Notes: generated from the sequence alone by a model not told the origin. Positions 1 to 7,174 are shown, counted from the stretch's first letter. The stretch: DNA of 12,466 nucleotides from Rhodobacter sp. (GCA_013824055.1 PNNE01000043.1:1-12466); one strand, 5' to 3'. Program-made: numbers and translations.

Positions 1-1
1 C

Positions 2-115
2 GACGCCTCGCCGCAGAAGGCGGCAATGGCGCTGACGATGGACCGGCTTGGCAAGGGCGAAGAGCCCCCCGGTCTCAGGGCTGCGCGGTCGGTGCTGGCG
101 GCGCTTCGCCGTTGA
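2..115 (+). CDS. Possible 3' end of an unidentified upstream gene (partial)
   Basis: An open frame enters from the left edge and stops at TGA 113-115, giving about 37 residues that end in VLAALRR. Most codons end in G or C, as in the real genes here, and the residues (DASPQKAAMALTMDRLGKG, then an Ala/Arg/Leu-rich helix-like tail) look like the end of a soluble protein. I do not recognise the family. Its last 41 bases would overlap the 3' end of the convergent DUF2059 gene, which is possible but lowers confidence. The alternative is that it is a chance open frame and that the stretch left of position 75 is the intergenic region downstream of the DUF2059 gene. Sequence to the left of the window would settle it. 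Confidence 0.4.
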   Translation, partial: DASPQKAAMALTMDRLGKGEEPPGLRAARSVLAALRR

Positions 116-569
116 TGATGCCCAGGACCTGCGGCATCAAGGCTGCCATGTTGGCGTTGATCAGCGCGATGATCCCCGGCTGCTGCGCCGCGGTCAGCTG
201 CGGCAGCTTCGCCATCACCGACTTGCCCTCGGGCGTGGCGTAGAAGTCGCGCAAGGCCGTGATCTCGGCCAGGGTCATCATGTCCGCCATGATCCCGGCC
301 TGGTCGCGCAGCAATGTCGTCAACGGGTCGGTGAAGGTATCAAGGTAAAGCTGCCGGATCTGCGCCACCTGCGCGTCGGTCAGGTCTTGCCCGCCCGCTG
401 CGACCTGTTGCAGGATCGGCTGATACATCGTCTCGATCATTGCGGTCATGTCGAAGCCGTCCAGCGCCAGATCGACATATTCGGCGGCAGCAGCCACCCT
501 CTCGTCGCGGGTTTCGGCAAGGGCGGGCAAGGGCAGGGCCAGCAGCAGTGCCAGAGCGAACGGTTTCAC
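75..569 (-). CDS. DUF2059 family secreted protein
   Basis: A 164-residue protein starting at GTG (569-567), with an AAAGGA-like ribosome binding site a few bases upstream. Residues 1-18 form a clear Sec signal peptide: Lys2, a Leu/Ala hydrophobic core, and a likely signal peptidase I site after the ALA at 16-18. The mature part is helical and contains the DUF2059 signature around residues 105-123 (ALRDFYATPEGKSVMAKLP), the FY-x-TP-x-G block typical of the family. The last ten residues are Pro/Ala rich. It is expected in the periplasm; the molecular function of DUF2059 is unknown. The start codon overlaps the mnmA stop as GTGA, so the gene is probably co-transcribed and translationally coupled with mnmA. 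The family call is confident from the motif; no enzymatic role can be read from the sequence. Confidence 0.85.
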   Translation of the reverse strand: MKPFALALLLALPLPALAETRDERVAAAAEYVDLALDGFDMTAMIETMYQPILQQVAAGGQDLTDAQVAQIRQLYLDTFTDPLTTLLRDQAGIMADMMTLAEITALRDFYATPEGKSVMAKLPQLTAAQQPGIIALINANMAALMPQVLGIINGEAPPAPTAQP

Positions 570-1717
570 GACGCAGGTCCTTTCCAGATCCAGCCGCCAC
601 CGAAGATCCGGCTGCCTTCGGGGGCGTAGAAGACGCAGGCCTGGCCCGCGCTTACCCCGTCTTCGGGCGACAGCAGCTCGACCTCGGCCGTCGTGGGTCC
701 GGTCGGGCGAATGATCGCCTCGCGCGGGGGGCGGGTCGAGCGGACCTTGACCTTCAGGTGCCACTCGGGCCGCGCCTCGAAGGCCGCATCGCCCAGCCAG
801 TTGATCTCGCGCACCGGAATGATCCGGGTCGACAGCGCCGCCTTCGGCCCGACGATGACGCGGCGCGTCGCCGGGTCCAGCTTCACGACGTAAAGTGGCT
901 CGCCCAGGCCGCCGATCCCCAGGCCCTTGCGCTGGCCGATGGTGTAATGGATCACGCCCCGGTGCTGACCCAGGACGGTGCCGTCAAGATCCACGATCTC
1001 TCCCGGATCGGCCGCACCGGGGCGCAGCTTCTCGATCACCGCCGCATAGTCGCCGTTCGGGACAAAGCAGATGTCCTGGCTGTCCGGCTTGTCGGCCACC
1101 GGCAGCCCGTATTTCGCCGCCAGCGCCCGGGTTTCCGCCTTCGAGGCCAGATGCCCCAGGGGGAAGCGCAGGTAGCTCAGCTGCTCGGGCGTGGTCGAGA
1201 ACAGGAAATAGGACTGGTCGCGCGCAGGGTCGGCGGCCTGGTGCAGCTCGGCCCCCTGGTCTCCGACCTTGCGCTGGATGTAGTGCCCGGTGGCCATGCA
1301 GTCGGCCTCGAGATCCCTGGCAGTGGCCAGAAGGTCCTTGAACTTCACCCGTTCGTTGCAGCGGATGCAGGGCACCGGCGTCGCGCCCGCCAGATAGGCA
1401 TCGGCGAAGTCCTCGATCACCGCCTCGCGGAAGGTGTTCTCGTAGTCGAGGACGTAGTGGGGAAAGCCCATCGTCTCGGCCACGCGGCGCGCGTCGTGGA
1501 TGTCGCGGCCCGCGCAGCAGGCCCCCTTCTTGGCCAGCGCCGCGCCGTGGTCGTAAAGCTGCAGCGTGACGCCCACGACGTCATAGCCTTCCTCGGCCAG
1601 CAGTGCTGCCACGACCGAGCTGTCGACACCGCCCGACATGGCGACGACGACCCGCGTTTCGGACGGGGGCTTGGGAAACCCAAGCGAGTTGAGGGCCAGG
1701 TCGCGCGGCATGATCAT
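566..1717 (-). CDS. mnmA: tRNA-specific 2-thiouridylase MnmA
   Basis: A 383-residue enzyme, slightly longer than the E. coli protein. MnmA adenylates and thiolates C2 of wobble uridine U34 in tRNAs for Lys, Glu and Gln, using persulfide sulfur, in the cytoplasm. Visible features: an N-terminal extension of about 20 residues; the PP-loop SGGVDSS at 28-34, which binds ATP; the first catalytic Cys at 120 (PCIRCNERVKF block); TGHY at 143-146; the second catalytic Cys at 217 in DSQDICFVP; and the IHYTIGQRKGLGIGG block followed by the C-terminal beta-barrel. Cys120 and Cys217 match the two conserved active-site cysteines of the family. The first ATG (1717) or the third codon (ATG, two residues shorter) could be the start; both lie behind only a weak GGA ribosome binding site. 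The stop TGA (568-566) overlaps the start of the DUF2059 gene. A promoter-like sequence sits at 1743-1770. Confidence 0.97.
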   Translation of the reverse strand: MIMPRDLALNSLGFPKPPSETRVVVAMSGGVDSSVVAALLAEEGYDVVGVTLQLYDHGAALAKKGACCAGRDIHDARRVAETMGFPHYVLDYENTFREAVIEDFADAYLAGATPVPCIRCNERVKFKDLLATARDLEADCMATGHYIQRKVGDQGAELHQAADPARDQSYFLFSTTPEQLSYLRFPLGHLASKAETRALAAKYGLPVADKPDSQDICFVPNGDYAAVIEKLRPGAADPGEIVDLDGTVLGQHRGVIHYTIGQRKGLGIGGLGEPLYVVKLDPATRRVIVGPKAALSTRIIPVREINWLGDAAFEARPEWHLKVKVRSTRPPREAIIRPTGPTTAEVELLSPEDGVSAGQACVFYAPEGSRIFGGGWIWKGPAS

Positions 1718-1742
1718 TGTCCGGGTTCAGGGAATGATGGGG

Positions 1743-1770
1743 AATATATGAAAATGCTGTGCAGTCTCAA
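1743..1770 (-). promoter_or_regulatory. Sigma70-type promoter for mnmA
   Basis: Read on the minus strand there is TTGAGA (1770-1765) as -35, a 16-base spacer, and TATATT (1748-1743) as -10; each hexamer differs from consensus at one position. Transcription would begin near 1736, leaving a leader of about 20 bases before the mnmA ATG at 1717. The A/T-rich -10 stands out against the GC-rich surroundings. This is inferred from sequence only. Confidence 0.6.
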
Positions 1771-1778
1771 TCCCCAGT

Positions 1779-1793
1779 TTCAGGATTGATTAA
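1779..1793 (+). promoter_or_regulatory. Candidate CtrA box upstream of sciP
   Basis: TTCA at 1779-1782, seven bases, then TTAA at 1790-1793. The established CtrA full site is TTAA-N7-TTAA, so seven of eight fixed bases match. It lies 43 bases before the sciP ATG and just beyond the -35 of the divergent mnmA promoter. No good -10 follows on the sciP side, which fits an activator-dependent promoter but also fits chance. CtrA is encoded next door. Confidence 0.45.
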
Positions 1794-1835
1794 GCCTGAT
1801 CCGGCATCCTGCGTCAAACCAACGAGGGAACGGTC

Positions 1836-2114
1836 ATGTTTCTCAAGCGTGTCGACGGGCCGCGGCAGGTCACCCTGCCGGATGGCAGCATCCTTACCCG
1901 GGCGGATCTGCCGCCTGCGGAAACCCGGCGCTGGGTCGCCAGCCGCAAGGCCGTGGTGGTGCGCGCCGTGGTCTATGGCCTGATCTCGGAGAAGGAGGCG
2001 CTGGAACGCTATGCCCTGTCGGAGGAGGAATTCGGCCTTTGGCGCACGGCTGTCGCGAAGCATGGCGATGATGGCCTTAAAGTCACAGCGATCCAGAAAT
2101 ACAGACAACTTTAA
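1836..2114 (+). CDS. sciP: SciP, small CtrA-antagonist DNA-binding protein (DUF1153)
   Basis: A 92-residue protein matching the DUF1153/SciP family in length and pattern: an N-terminal segment with LPDGSILTRADLPP (14-27), then TRRWVASRKAVVVRAVVYGLISEKEALERYALSEEEF (roughly 30-66), which forms the helix-turn-helix-like core, and a C-terminal helix ending in KVTAIQKYRQL. In Caulobacter, SciP blocks CtrA-dependent activation by binding CtrA and/or DNA. The start is supported by GAGGG at 1824-1828, seven bases upstream of ATG. The gene lies 95 bases ahead of ctrA on the same strand and has a CtrA-box-like site upstream, consistent with CtrA controlling its own antagonist. The role in this organism is inferred from the family; in Rhodobacterales CtrA is generally not essential and mostly affects motility and gene-transfer functions. 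Confidence 0.88.
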   Translation: MFLKRVDGPRQVTLPDGSILTRADLPPAETRRWVASRKAVVVRAVVYGLISEKEALERYALSEEEFGLWRTAVAKHGDDGLKVTAIQKYRQL

Positions 2115-2123
2115 ATGGAATAT

Positions 2124-2128
2124 GACTC
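2124..2128. promoter_or_regulatory. GANTC (CcrM methylation) site between sciP and ctrA
   Basis: GACTC matches GANTC, the target of the alphaproteobacterial cell-cycle methyltransferase CcrM. It lies 14 bases upstream of the candidate CtrA box in the ctrA leader region. In Caulobacter a GANTC site in the ctrA P1 promoter links ctrA expression to replication passage. A five-base site can occur by chance, so its role here is an inference. Confidence 0.4.
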
Positions 2129-2141
2129 TCCCTCTGGCATA

Positions 2142-2156
2142 GTAACTCAACGTTAA
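2142..2156 (+). promoter_or_regulatory. Candidate CtrA box in the ctrA promoter region
   Basis: GTAA at 2142-2145, seven bases, then TTAA at 2153-2156 followed by CC: seven of the eight fixed bases of TTAA-N7-TTAA, with the C often seen after the second half. Two further TTAAC elements follow, at 2176-2180 and 2203-2207, but neither has a partner at the right spacing. The TTAA half could overlap a -35 element, which would put the transcription start near 2187, about 20 bases before the ctrA ATG. This suggests ctrA autoregulation; no experimental evidence is visible. Confidence 0.5.
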
Positions 2157-2209
2157 CCACTGACGGGCAAGGTCGTTAACGATGAACCACCGGAGCGGAG
2201 ATTTAACGA

Positions 2210-2917
2210 ATGCGCATTCTGCTTGTTGAGGACGACCCCACCACCTCGCGCAGCATCGAATTGATGCTGACCCATGCCAACCTGAACGTCTATTGCACCG
2301 ACATGGGCGAAGACGGGATCGACCTGGCGAAACTTTACGACTACGACCTGATCCTTCTGGACCTGAACCTGCCGGACATGAGCGGGCATGAAGTCCTGCG
2401 CCAGGTGCGCCAGGCGCGGGTGGAAACGCCGATCCTGATCCTGTCGGGCGCGGATGATACGGAAAGCAAGCTGAAGGGCTTCGGTTTTGGCGCCGACGAC
2501 TACCTGACCAAGCCGTTCCACCGCGAAGAACTGGTGGCGCGCATCCATGCCATCATCCGCCGGTCCAAGGGCCACAGCCAATCGGTCATCAAGACCGGGC
2601 GCGTGGCCGTCAATCTGGATGCAAAGACCGTGGATGTCGACGGCAAGGCCGTCCATCTGACCGGCAAGGAATACCAGATGCTGGAACTCCTGTCGCTGCG
2701 CAAAGGCACGACGCTGACCAAGGAGATGTTCCTGAACCATCTTTATGGCGGAATGGACGAACCGGAATTGAAGATCATCGACGTCTTCATCTGCAAGCTT
2801 CGCAAGAAACTGGCCGAGGCGACGGGCGGCGACAACCATATCGAAACCGTCTGGGGCCGCGGCTATGTGCTGCGTGACCCGGCCGGCGGTCAGGCGCGGC
2901 TGGCCGCCACCGCCTGA
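2210..2917 (+). CDS. ctrA: Cell-cycle response regulator CtrA
   Basis: A 235-residue OmpR/PhoB-type response regulator with the near-full-length match to CtrA expected in alphaproteobacteria. The receiver domain spans residues 1-120: acidic pocket E7/D8/D9, phosphorylated Asp51 in ILLDLNLPDMSG, Ser79 and Lys101 in LTKPF. The winged-helix DNA-binding domain follows (about 125-225), with LTGKEYQMLELLSLRKGTTLTK, the KIIDVFICKLRKKL recognition region and VWGRGYVLRDP. It is expected to receive phosphate through the CckA-ChpT phosphorelay and to bind TTAA-N7-TTAA sites. The start is supported by CGGAG at 2196-2200, nine bases before ATG. The tail ends LAATA; Caulobacter CtrA has a C-terminal alanine degron for ClpXP, so the alanine-rich end may serve the same purpose. 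sciP precedes it, and ligA starts 58 bases after it. Confidence 0.96.
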   Translation: MRILLVEDDPTTSRSIELMLTHANLNVYCTDMGEDGIDLAKLYDYDLILLDLNLPDMSGHEVLRQVRQARVETPILILSGADDTESKLKGFGFGADDYLTKPFHREELVARIHAIIRRSKGHSQSVIKTGRVAVNLDAKTVDVDGKAVHLTGKEYQMLELLSLRKGTTLTKEMFLNHLYGGMDEPELKIIDVFICKLRKKLAEATGGDNHIETVWGRGYVLRDPAGGQARLAATA

Positions 2918-2927
2918 TCTTTACCTT

Positions 2928-2939
2928 GGCGGGCCCGCC
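2928..2939. repeat. Perfect 12-bp GC palindrome between ctrA and ligA
   Basis: GGCGGGCCCGCC is a perfect palindrome ten bases after the ctrA stop. It has no T-run after it, and its central bases would have to form the loop, so it is a poor rho-independent terminator. It may slow transcription or be incidental in GC-rich DNA. Nothing else in the 58-base ctrA-ligA gap looks like a promoter. Confidence 0.3.
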
Positions 2940-2975
2940 GCCTAACCTCTGCACGGCAGGATCCAGGGGGCGGGC

Positions 2976-5093
2976 ATGGTGCAAAAGGCGGTCAATCTCC
3001 TGACAGAGGCCGAGGCGCGCGAGGAACTTGCGCGCCTGGCGCAGGCGATTTCCGCGGCGAACACCGCCTATCACACGCTTGACGCGCCCCAGATCTCGGA
3101 CGCCGACTATGATGCGCTGAAGCTGCGCAACGCTGCGATCGAGGCCCGATTTCCGGCTCTGAAGCGCGCCGATTCGCCAACGGATCAGGTGGGCGGCGCC
3201 GTGGCCGAGGGTTTCGGCAAGGTGGCGCACCGGCTGCGGATGCTGTCGCTGGAGAATGCCTTTGCCGCCGAGGACATCACCGATTTCGACGACCGCCTGC
3301 GCAAGTTCCTCGGGCACCTGGGCGCATTGGACTATACCGCCGAACCGAAGATCGACGGGCTGTCCTTGTCCCTGCGCTATGAAAGCGGGGTGCTGGTCCA
3401 GGCCGCAACCCGGGGGGACGGCGAGGTGGGCGAGAACGTCACCGAAAACGCCCGCACCATCGCCGATATCCCGCACCGCCTGACGGGTGCCCCCACGGTG
3501 CTGGAAGTGCGGGGCGAGGTCTACATGGCCCACGCCGACTTCGCCGCCCTGAACGCGCGGCAGTCCGCCAGCGGCGACAAGACCTTTGCCAACCCCCGCA
3601 ATGCTGCTGCCGGATCGCTGCGCCAGCTTGACGCCCGCATCACCGCCGCCCGGCCGCTGCGCTTTTTCGCCTATTCCTGGGGTGAGCTTTCCGCCCCCCT
3701 GGCCGCCACCCAGTTCGAGGCGATCCAGCGGCTCAAGGCGCTGGGATTTCAGACCAATCCCCTGACCATCCTGTGTTCCGGCCCCAAGGAGATGCTGGCG
3801 CACTACCTCGGGATCGAGGCTCAGCGGGCGACCCTGGGCTACGACATCGACGGCGTCGTCTACAAGGTGAACGACCTTGCGCTGCAAGCCCGGCTTGGCT
3901 TCCGCTCCTCGAGCCCCCGCTGGGCCATCGCGCACAAGTTCCCGGCCGAGCTGGCCTGGACCGAGCTTCTGGGCATCGACATCCAGGTCGGCCGTACCGG
4001 GGCGCTCTCTCCGGTGGCGCGGCTGAGGCCGGTGACGGTCGGGGGGGTCGTGGTCAGCAATGCCACCCTGCACAACGAGGATTACATCGCCGGGCGCGAC
4101 AGCCGCGGCCAGCCGATCCGCGGCGGCAAGGACATCCGCGTCGGCGACTGGGTTCAGGTCTACCGGGCCGGGGACGTGATCCCCAAGCTGGCCGACGTCG
4201 ATCTTTCCCGCCGCAAGGACGGCGCGCAACCCTATGTTTTCCCTGACAGATGCCCGGAATGTGGCAGCCCCGCCCACCGCGAGGAGGGCGATTCGGTCCG
4301 CCGCTGCACCGGCGGTCTGATCTGCCCGGCGCAGGCGGTGGAACGGCTGAAGCACTTCGTCTCGCGCGGTGCCTTCGACATCGAAGGCCTGGGCGCCAAG
4401 CAGGTCGAGATGTTCTTCAACGACCCGACCCTTCCGGTCAGAACCCCCGCCGACATCTTCACGCTTGCTGCAAGAGACGCCGCCAACCCCTTGCAGAAGC
4501 TGAAGAACCGCGAGGGATTCGGCGACATCTCCGCCGCCAAGCTTTTCGCCGCCATCGAAGCCCGCCGGACGATCCCGCTTGATCGGCTGATCTTCTCGCT
4601 GGGACTCCGTCATGTGGGCGAGGTCGCGGCCAGCCTTCTGGCCCGCCACTACTCCACCTGGGACGCCTTCGAGGCTGCGCTCGCCAATGCCAGCCCCGGC
4701 TCGCCGGACTGGGCCGAACTGACGTCGATCAACGGGGTGGGCGAGGTCATGGCGCAAAGCCTTGTCGACGCCTTCCAGAACCAGGGCGAGCGCCAGGCCA
4801 TCGACGCGCTGGTCGCCCAGCTGACGGTGCAGCCGGTGCAGGCGCGCGGGACGGTCGACTCTCCCGTGGCGGGCCTTACGGTCGTCTTCACCGGCACGCT
4901 GGAAAAGATGACCCGGGCCGAGGCCAAGGCGCGGGCCGAGGCCTTGGGGGCCAAGGTTGCCGGCAGCGTCAGCGCAAGGACCGACCTTCTGGTCGCAGGT
5001 CCCGGAGCCGGGTCGAAGGCCAGGGACGCCGAGCGCCTGGGGGTCCGCATGATCGACGAGGACGCCTGGCTGCGGCTGATCGGCACCGCATGA
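2976..5093 (+). CDS. ligA: NAD-dependent DNA ligase LigA
   Basis: A 705-residue ligase that seals nicks in duplex DNA during replication and repair, using NAD+ as AMP donor. Domains in order: Ia NAD-binding domain with YH and DYD elements (about 30-45); adenylation domain with active-site Lys125 in KIDG, then TRGDG, EVRGEV, FANPRNAAAGSLRQLD and GYDIDGVVYKV; OB fold (about 325-410, HKFPAE through VGRTGALSPVARL); four-Cys zinc finger at Cys426, Cys429, Cys444 and Cys450; helix-hairpin-helix repeats (about 460-610); and a C-terminal BRCT domain from about 628 (VVFTGTLEKMTRAEAK). All key residues are intact and the length is normal for the family. ATG is preceded by AGGGGG five bases upstream. 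The stop overlaps the recG start as ATGA, so the two form an operon. It may be read through from ctrA. Confidence 0.98.
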   Translation: MVQKAVNLLTEAEAREELARLAQAISAANTAYHTLDAPQISDADYDALKLRNAAIEARFPALKRADSPTDQVGGAVAEGFGKVAHRLRMLSLENAFAAEDITDFDDRLRKFLGHLGALDYTAEPKIDGLSLSLRYESGVLVQAATRGDGEVGENVTENARTIADIPHRLTGAPTVLEVRGEVYMAHADFAALNARQSASGDKTFANPRNAAAGSLRQLDARITAARPLRFFAYSWGELSAPLAATQFEAIQRLKALGFQTNPLTILCSGPKEMLAHYLGIEAQRATLGYDIDGVVYKVNDLALQARLGFRSSSPRWAIAHKFPAELAWTELLGIDIQVGRTGALSPVARLRPVTVGGVVVSNATLHNEDYIAGRDSRGQPIRGGKDIRVGDWVQVYRAGDVIPKLADVDLSRRKDGAQPYVFPDRCPECGSPAHREEGDSVRRCTGGLICPAQAVERLKHFVSRGAFDIEGLGAKQVEMFFNDPTLPVRTPADIFTLAARDAANPLQKLKNREGFGDISAAKLFAAIEARRTIPLDRLIFSLGLRHVGEVAASLLARHYSTWDAFEAALANASPGSPDWAELTSINGVGEVMAQSLVDAFQNQGERQAIDALVAQLTVQPVQARGTVDSPVAGLTVVFTGTLEKMTRAEAKARAEALGAKVAGSVSARTDLLVAGPGAGSKARDAERLGVRMIDEDAWLRLIGTA

Positions 5094-7174
5094 GCCGGCC
5101 CGAGACGCTTTTCCCGCTGTTTGCTGGCCTGGAAACCCTTCCCGGTGTCGGCCCCAAGGCGGCAAAGGCCCTTGAGGGCCTGGGCGTGACCCGACCCAAG
5201 GACCTGCTGTATTTCCTGCCGCATTCCGGTGTGGACCGCGCCCTGCGGACTTCGGTCCGCGAGGTTGTCCCCCCCGCGACCCTGACGGTCGAAGTCGAGA
5301 TCGGCCAGCACGTCCCTGCGCGCCGCAAGGGCGGCCCCTACCGCGTGCATGTCCGCGATGCGCGGGTCGAGTTTCTGCTGGTCTATTTCCACGCCAGGGC
5401 CGAGGCCTTGGCCAGATTGCTGCCGACCGGACAGCGCCGCCTGGTCTCTGGCAAGGTCGAGCTGTTCGACGGCATCGCCCAGATGGTCCACCCCGACCAC
5501 GTGCTTCGCGTCGAGGATGCGCGCGAGATCCCGGCCTACGAGCCGATCTACCCGCTGGCCGCAGGACTGACGCAGCGGGTGGTCGGCAAGGCGGTTCAGG
5601 CTGCGCTGACCCGGTTGCCGCCGTTGGCAGAGTGGATCGACCCCGCCCTGCTGGCCCGCGAAGGCTGGCCCGACTGGCCTTCGGCGCTGCGGGCCGGGCA
5701 TGGGCCCTCGGGCGCGGCAGCTTTGGCCTTTACCCATCCGGCACGGCAGCGGCTGGCCTATGACGAGCTGTTCGCCCATCAGCTGACGCTGTCCATTGCC
5801 CGCGCCCGCCTGCGCCGTGCCAAGGGGCTGGTGACCGAAGGCACCGGGGTCTTGCGTGACAAGGTCCTGAAAAGCCTTCCCTATGCGCCAACGGCCGCCC
5901 AGGTCCGCGCCGTCGGCGAGATCGCTGCCGATATGGCGCTGCCGCTGCGGATGAACCGCCTGTTGCAGGGCGATGTGGGGTCCGGGAAGACGCTGGTCGC
6001 CTTTCAGGCCCTGCTCACCGCGGTCGAGGCCGGAGGCCAGGGCGTCATGATGGCGCCGACAGAGATCCTCGCGCGTCAGCACTTCGAGGGGCTGGCTCCG
6101 CTCGCCCGTGCAGCCGGGGTGCGGCTGGAGCTGCTGACCGGTCGCGACCGGGGGGCGGACCGGGCGATGAAGCTGGAGGACCTTGCGATGGGCCGCATCC
6201 CGATCCTGGTCGGGACCCATGCGGTCTTTCAGAAGGACGTGGAGTTCAAGGACTTGCGGCTTGCGGTCGTGGACGAACAGCACCGTTTCGGCGTGGCGCA
6301 ACGCATGGAACTGGGCGCGAAAGGTGCTGCGGTCGATGTGCTGGTGATGACGGCGACACCGATCCCCCGTTCCCTCGCGCTGGCGACGCATGGCGACATG
6401 GATGTCTCGGTGCTGGACGAAAAACCGGCAGGCCGGAAGCCGATTCGAACCGCGATGGTCTCGGCCGAGCGGCTGGACGAGGTGATGGACCACCTGCGCA
6501 AGGCCGTGGCCGAGGGGCGGCAGGCCTATTGGGTCTGCCCCCTGGTCGAGGAATCCGAGGTCGTCGACTATGCCAGCGCCGAGGAACGTTTCCGATCGCT
6601 GCGCGCCAGCCTGGGCGACCGCGTGGGTCTTGTGCATGGCCAGATGCCGCCCGCCGAAAAGGACGCCGCGATGGCGCGCTTTGTGGCGGGGGAGACATCG
6701 GTTCTGGTGGCGACCACGGTGATCGAGGTCGGGGTCAACGTGCCGAATGCGACGATCATGGTGATCGAGCAGGCGGAAACCTTCGGCCTGGCGCAACTGC
6801 ACCAGCTTCGCGGTCGGGTCGGGCGGGGCGATGCGGCCTCGACCTGCCTGCTGATCTATCAGCCGCCGCTGAACGAGACCGGGCGTCGGCGGCTGACCAC
6901 GATACGTGACACCGAAGACGGATTCCGCATTGCCGAGGAAGACCTTGCGATGCGGGGGGCAGGCGACCTGATCGGCACGGCGCAATCCGGACTGCCGCGC
7001 TTTCGGGTGGCGGATCTGGAGCGCCAGGCCAGCCTTATGGCGCTGGCGCAGTCGGATGCGCGCAAGCTGCTGCTGGACGATCCCGAGCTGTCGGGCCCGC
7101 GTGGCCAGGCGGCCCGGTCGCTGCTGTGGCTGATGGACCAGGACCGGGCCCTTCGCCTGATGAGCGTCGGCTGA
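5090..7174 (+). CDS. recG: ATP-dependent DNA helicase RecG
   Basis: A 694-residue superfamily 2 helicase that regresses stalled replication forks and migrates branched DNA. Visible features: an N-terminal helix-hairpin-helix-like segment (LETLPGVGPKAAKALEGLGV, about 15-34); wedge/OB domain (about 60-150) that contacts the junction; Walker A GDVGSGKT at 294-301 with Lys300; GTHAVF; DEQH box at 395-398 in VVDEQHRFGVAQR; TATPIPRSLA; and the C-terminal motif V/VI region with TTVIEVGVNVPNA and QLRGRVGR at 572-579, followed by the TRG-type tail. All helicase motifs are intact. It has no strong ribosome binding site of its own; ATGA overlap with ligA implies translational coupling. The GC-rich reading stops 27 bases before a LexA-type operator belonging to the next unit, so recG itself is not placed behind that site. 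Confidence 0.97.
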   Translation: MSRPETLFPLFAGLETLPGVGPKAAKALEGLGVTRPKDLLYFLPHSGVDRALRTSVREVVPPATLTVEVEIGQHVPARRKGGPYRVHVRDARVEFLLVYFHARAEALARLLPTGQRRLVSGKVELFDGIAQMVHPDHVLRVEDAREIPAYEPIYPLAAGLTQRVVGKAVQAALTRLPPLAEWIDPALLAREGWPDWPSALRAGHGPSGAAALAFTHPARQRLAYDELFAHQLTLSIARARLRRAKGLVTEGTGVLRDKVLKSLPYAPTAAQVRAVGEIAADMALPLRMNRLLQGDVGSGKTLVAFQALLTAVEAGGQGVMMAPTEILARQHFEGLAPLARAAGVRLELLTGRDRGADRAMKLEDLAMGRIPILVGTHAVFQKDVEFKDLRLAVVDEQHRFGVAQRMELGAKGAAVDVLVMTATPIPRSLALATHGDMDVSVLDEKPAGRKPIRTAMVSAERLDEVMDHLRKAVAEGRQAYWVCPLVEESEVVDYASAEERFRSLRASLGDRVGLVHGQMPPAEKDAAMARFVAGETSVLVATTVIEVGVNVPNATIMVIEQAETFGLAQLHQLRGRVGRGDAASTCLLIYQPPLNETGRRRLTTIRDTEDGFRIAEEDLAMRGAGDLIGTAQSGLPRFRVADLERQASLMALAQSDARKLLLDDPELSGPRGQAARSLLWLMDQDRALRLMSVG

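Noticed and set aside
440..1789. A 449-residue + strand open frame opposite mnmA
   Set aside because: It is antisense to MnmA, whose motifs are all intact, and its Arg/Gly/Asp-rich composition is typical of a shadow frame.
2051..2057. TGTCGCG inside sciP, a motif I recall being reported for SciP binding in Caulobacter
   Set aside because: It also occurs inside mnmA (1501-1507) and is expected often in GC-rich coding DNA, so it carries little information.
2153..2839. Long minus-strand open frame opposite ctrA, and similar very long minus-strand frames opposite ligA and recG (2787-5165, 4649-7312)
   Set aside because: These are shadows of GC-rich coding sequence on the other strand; they are rich in Arg, Gly, His and Gln, match no family, and the + strand frames encode clear CtrA, LigA and RecG.
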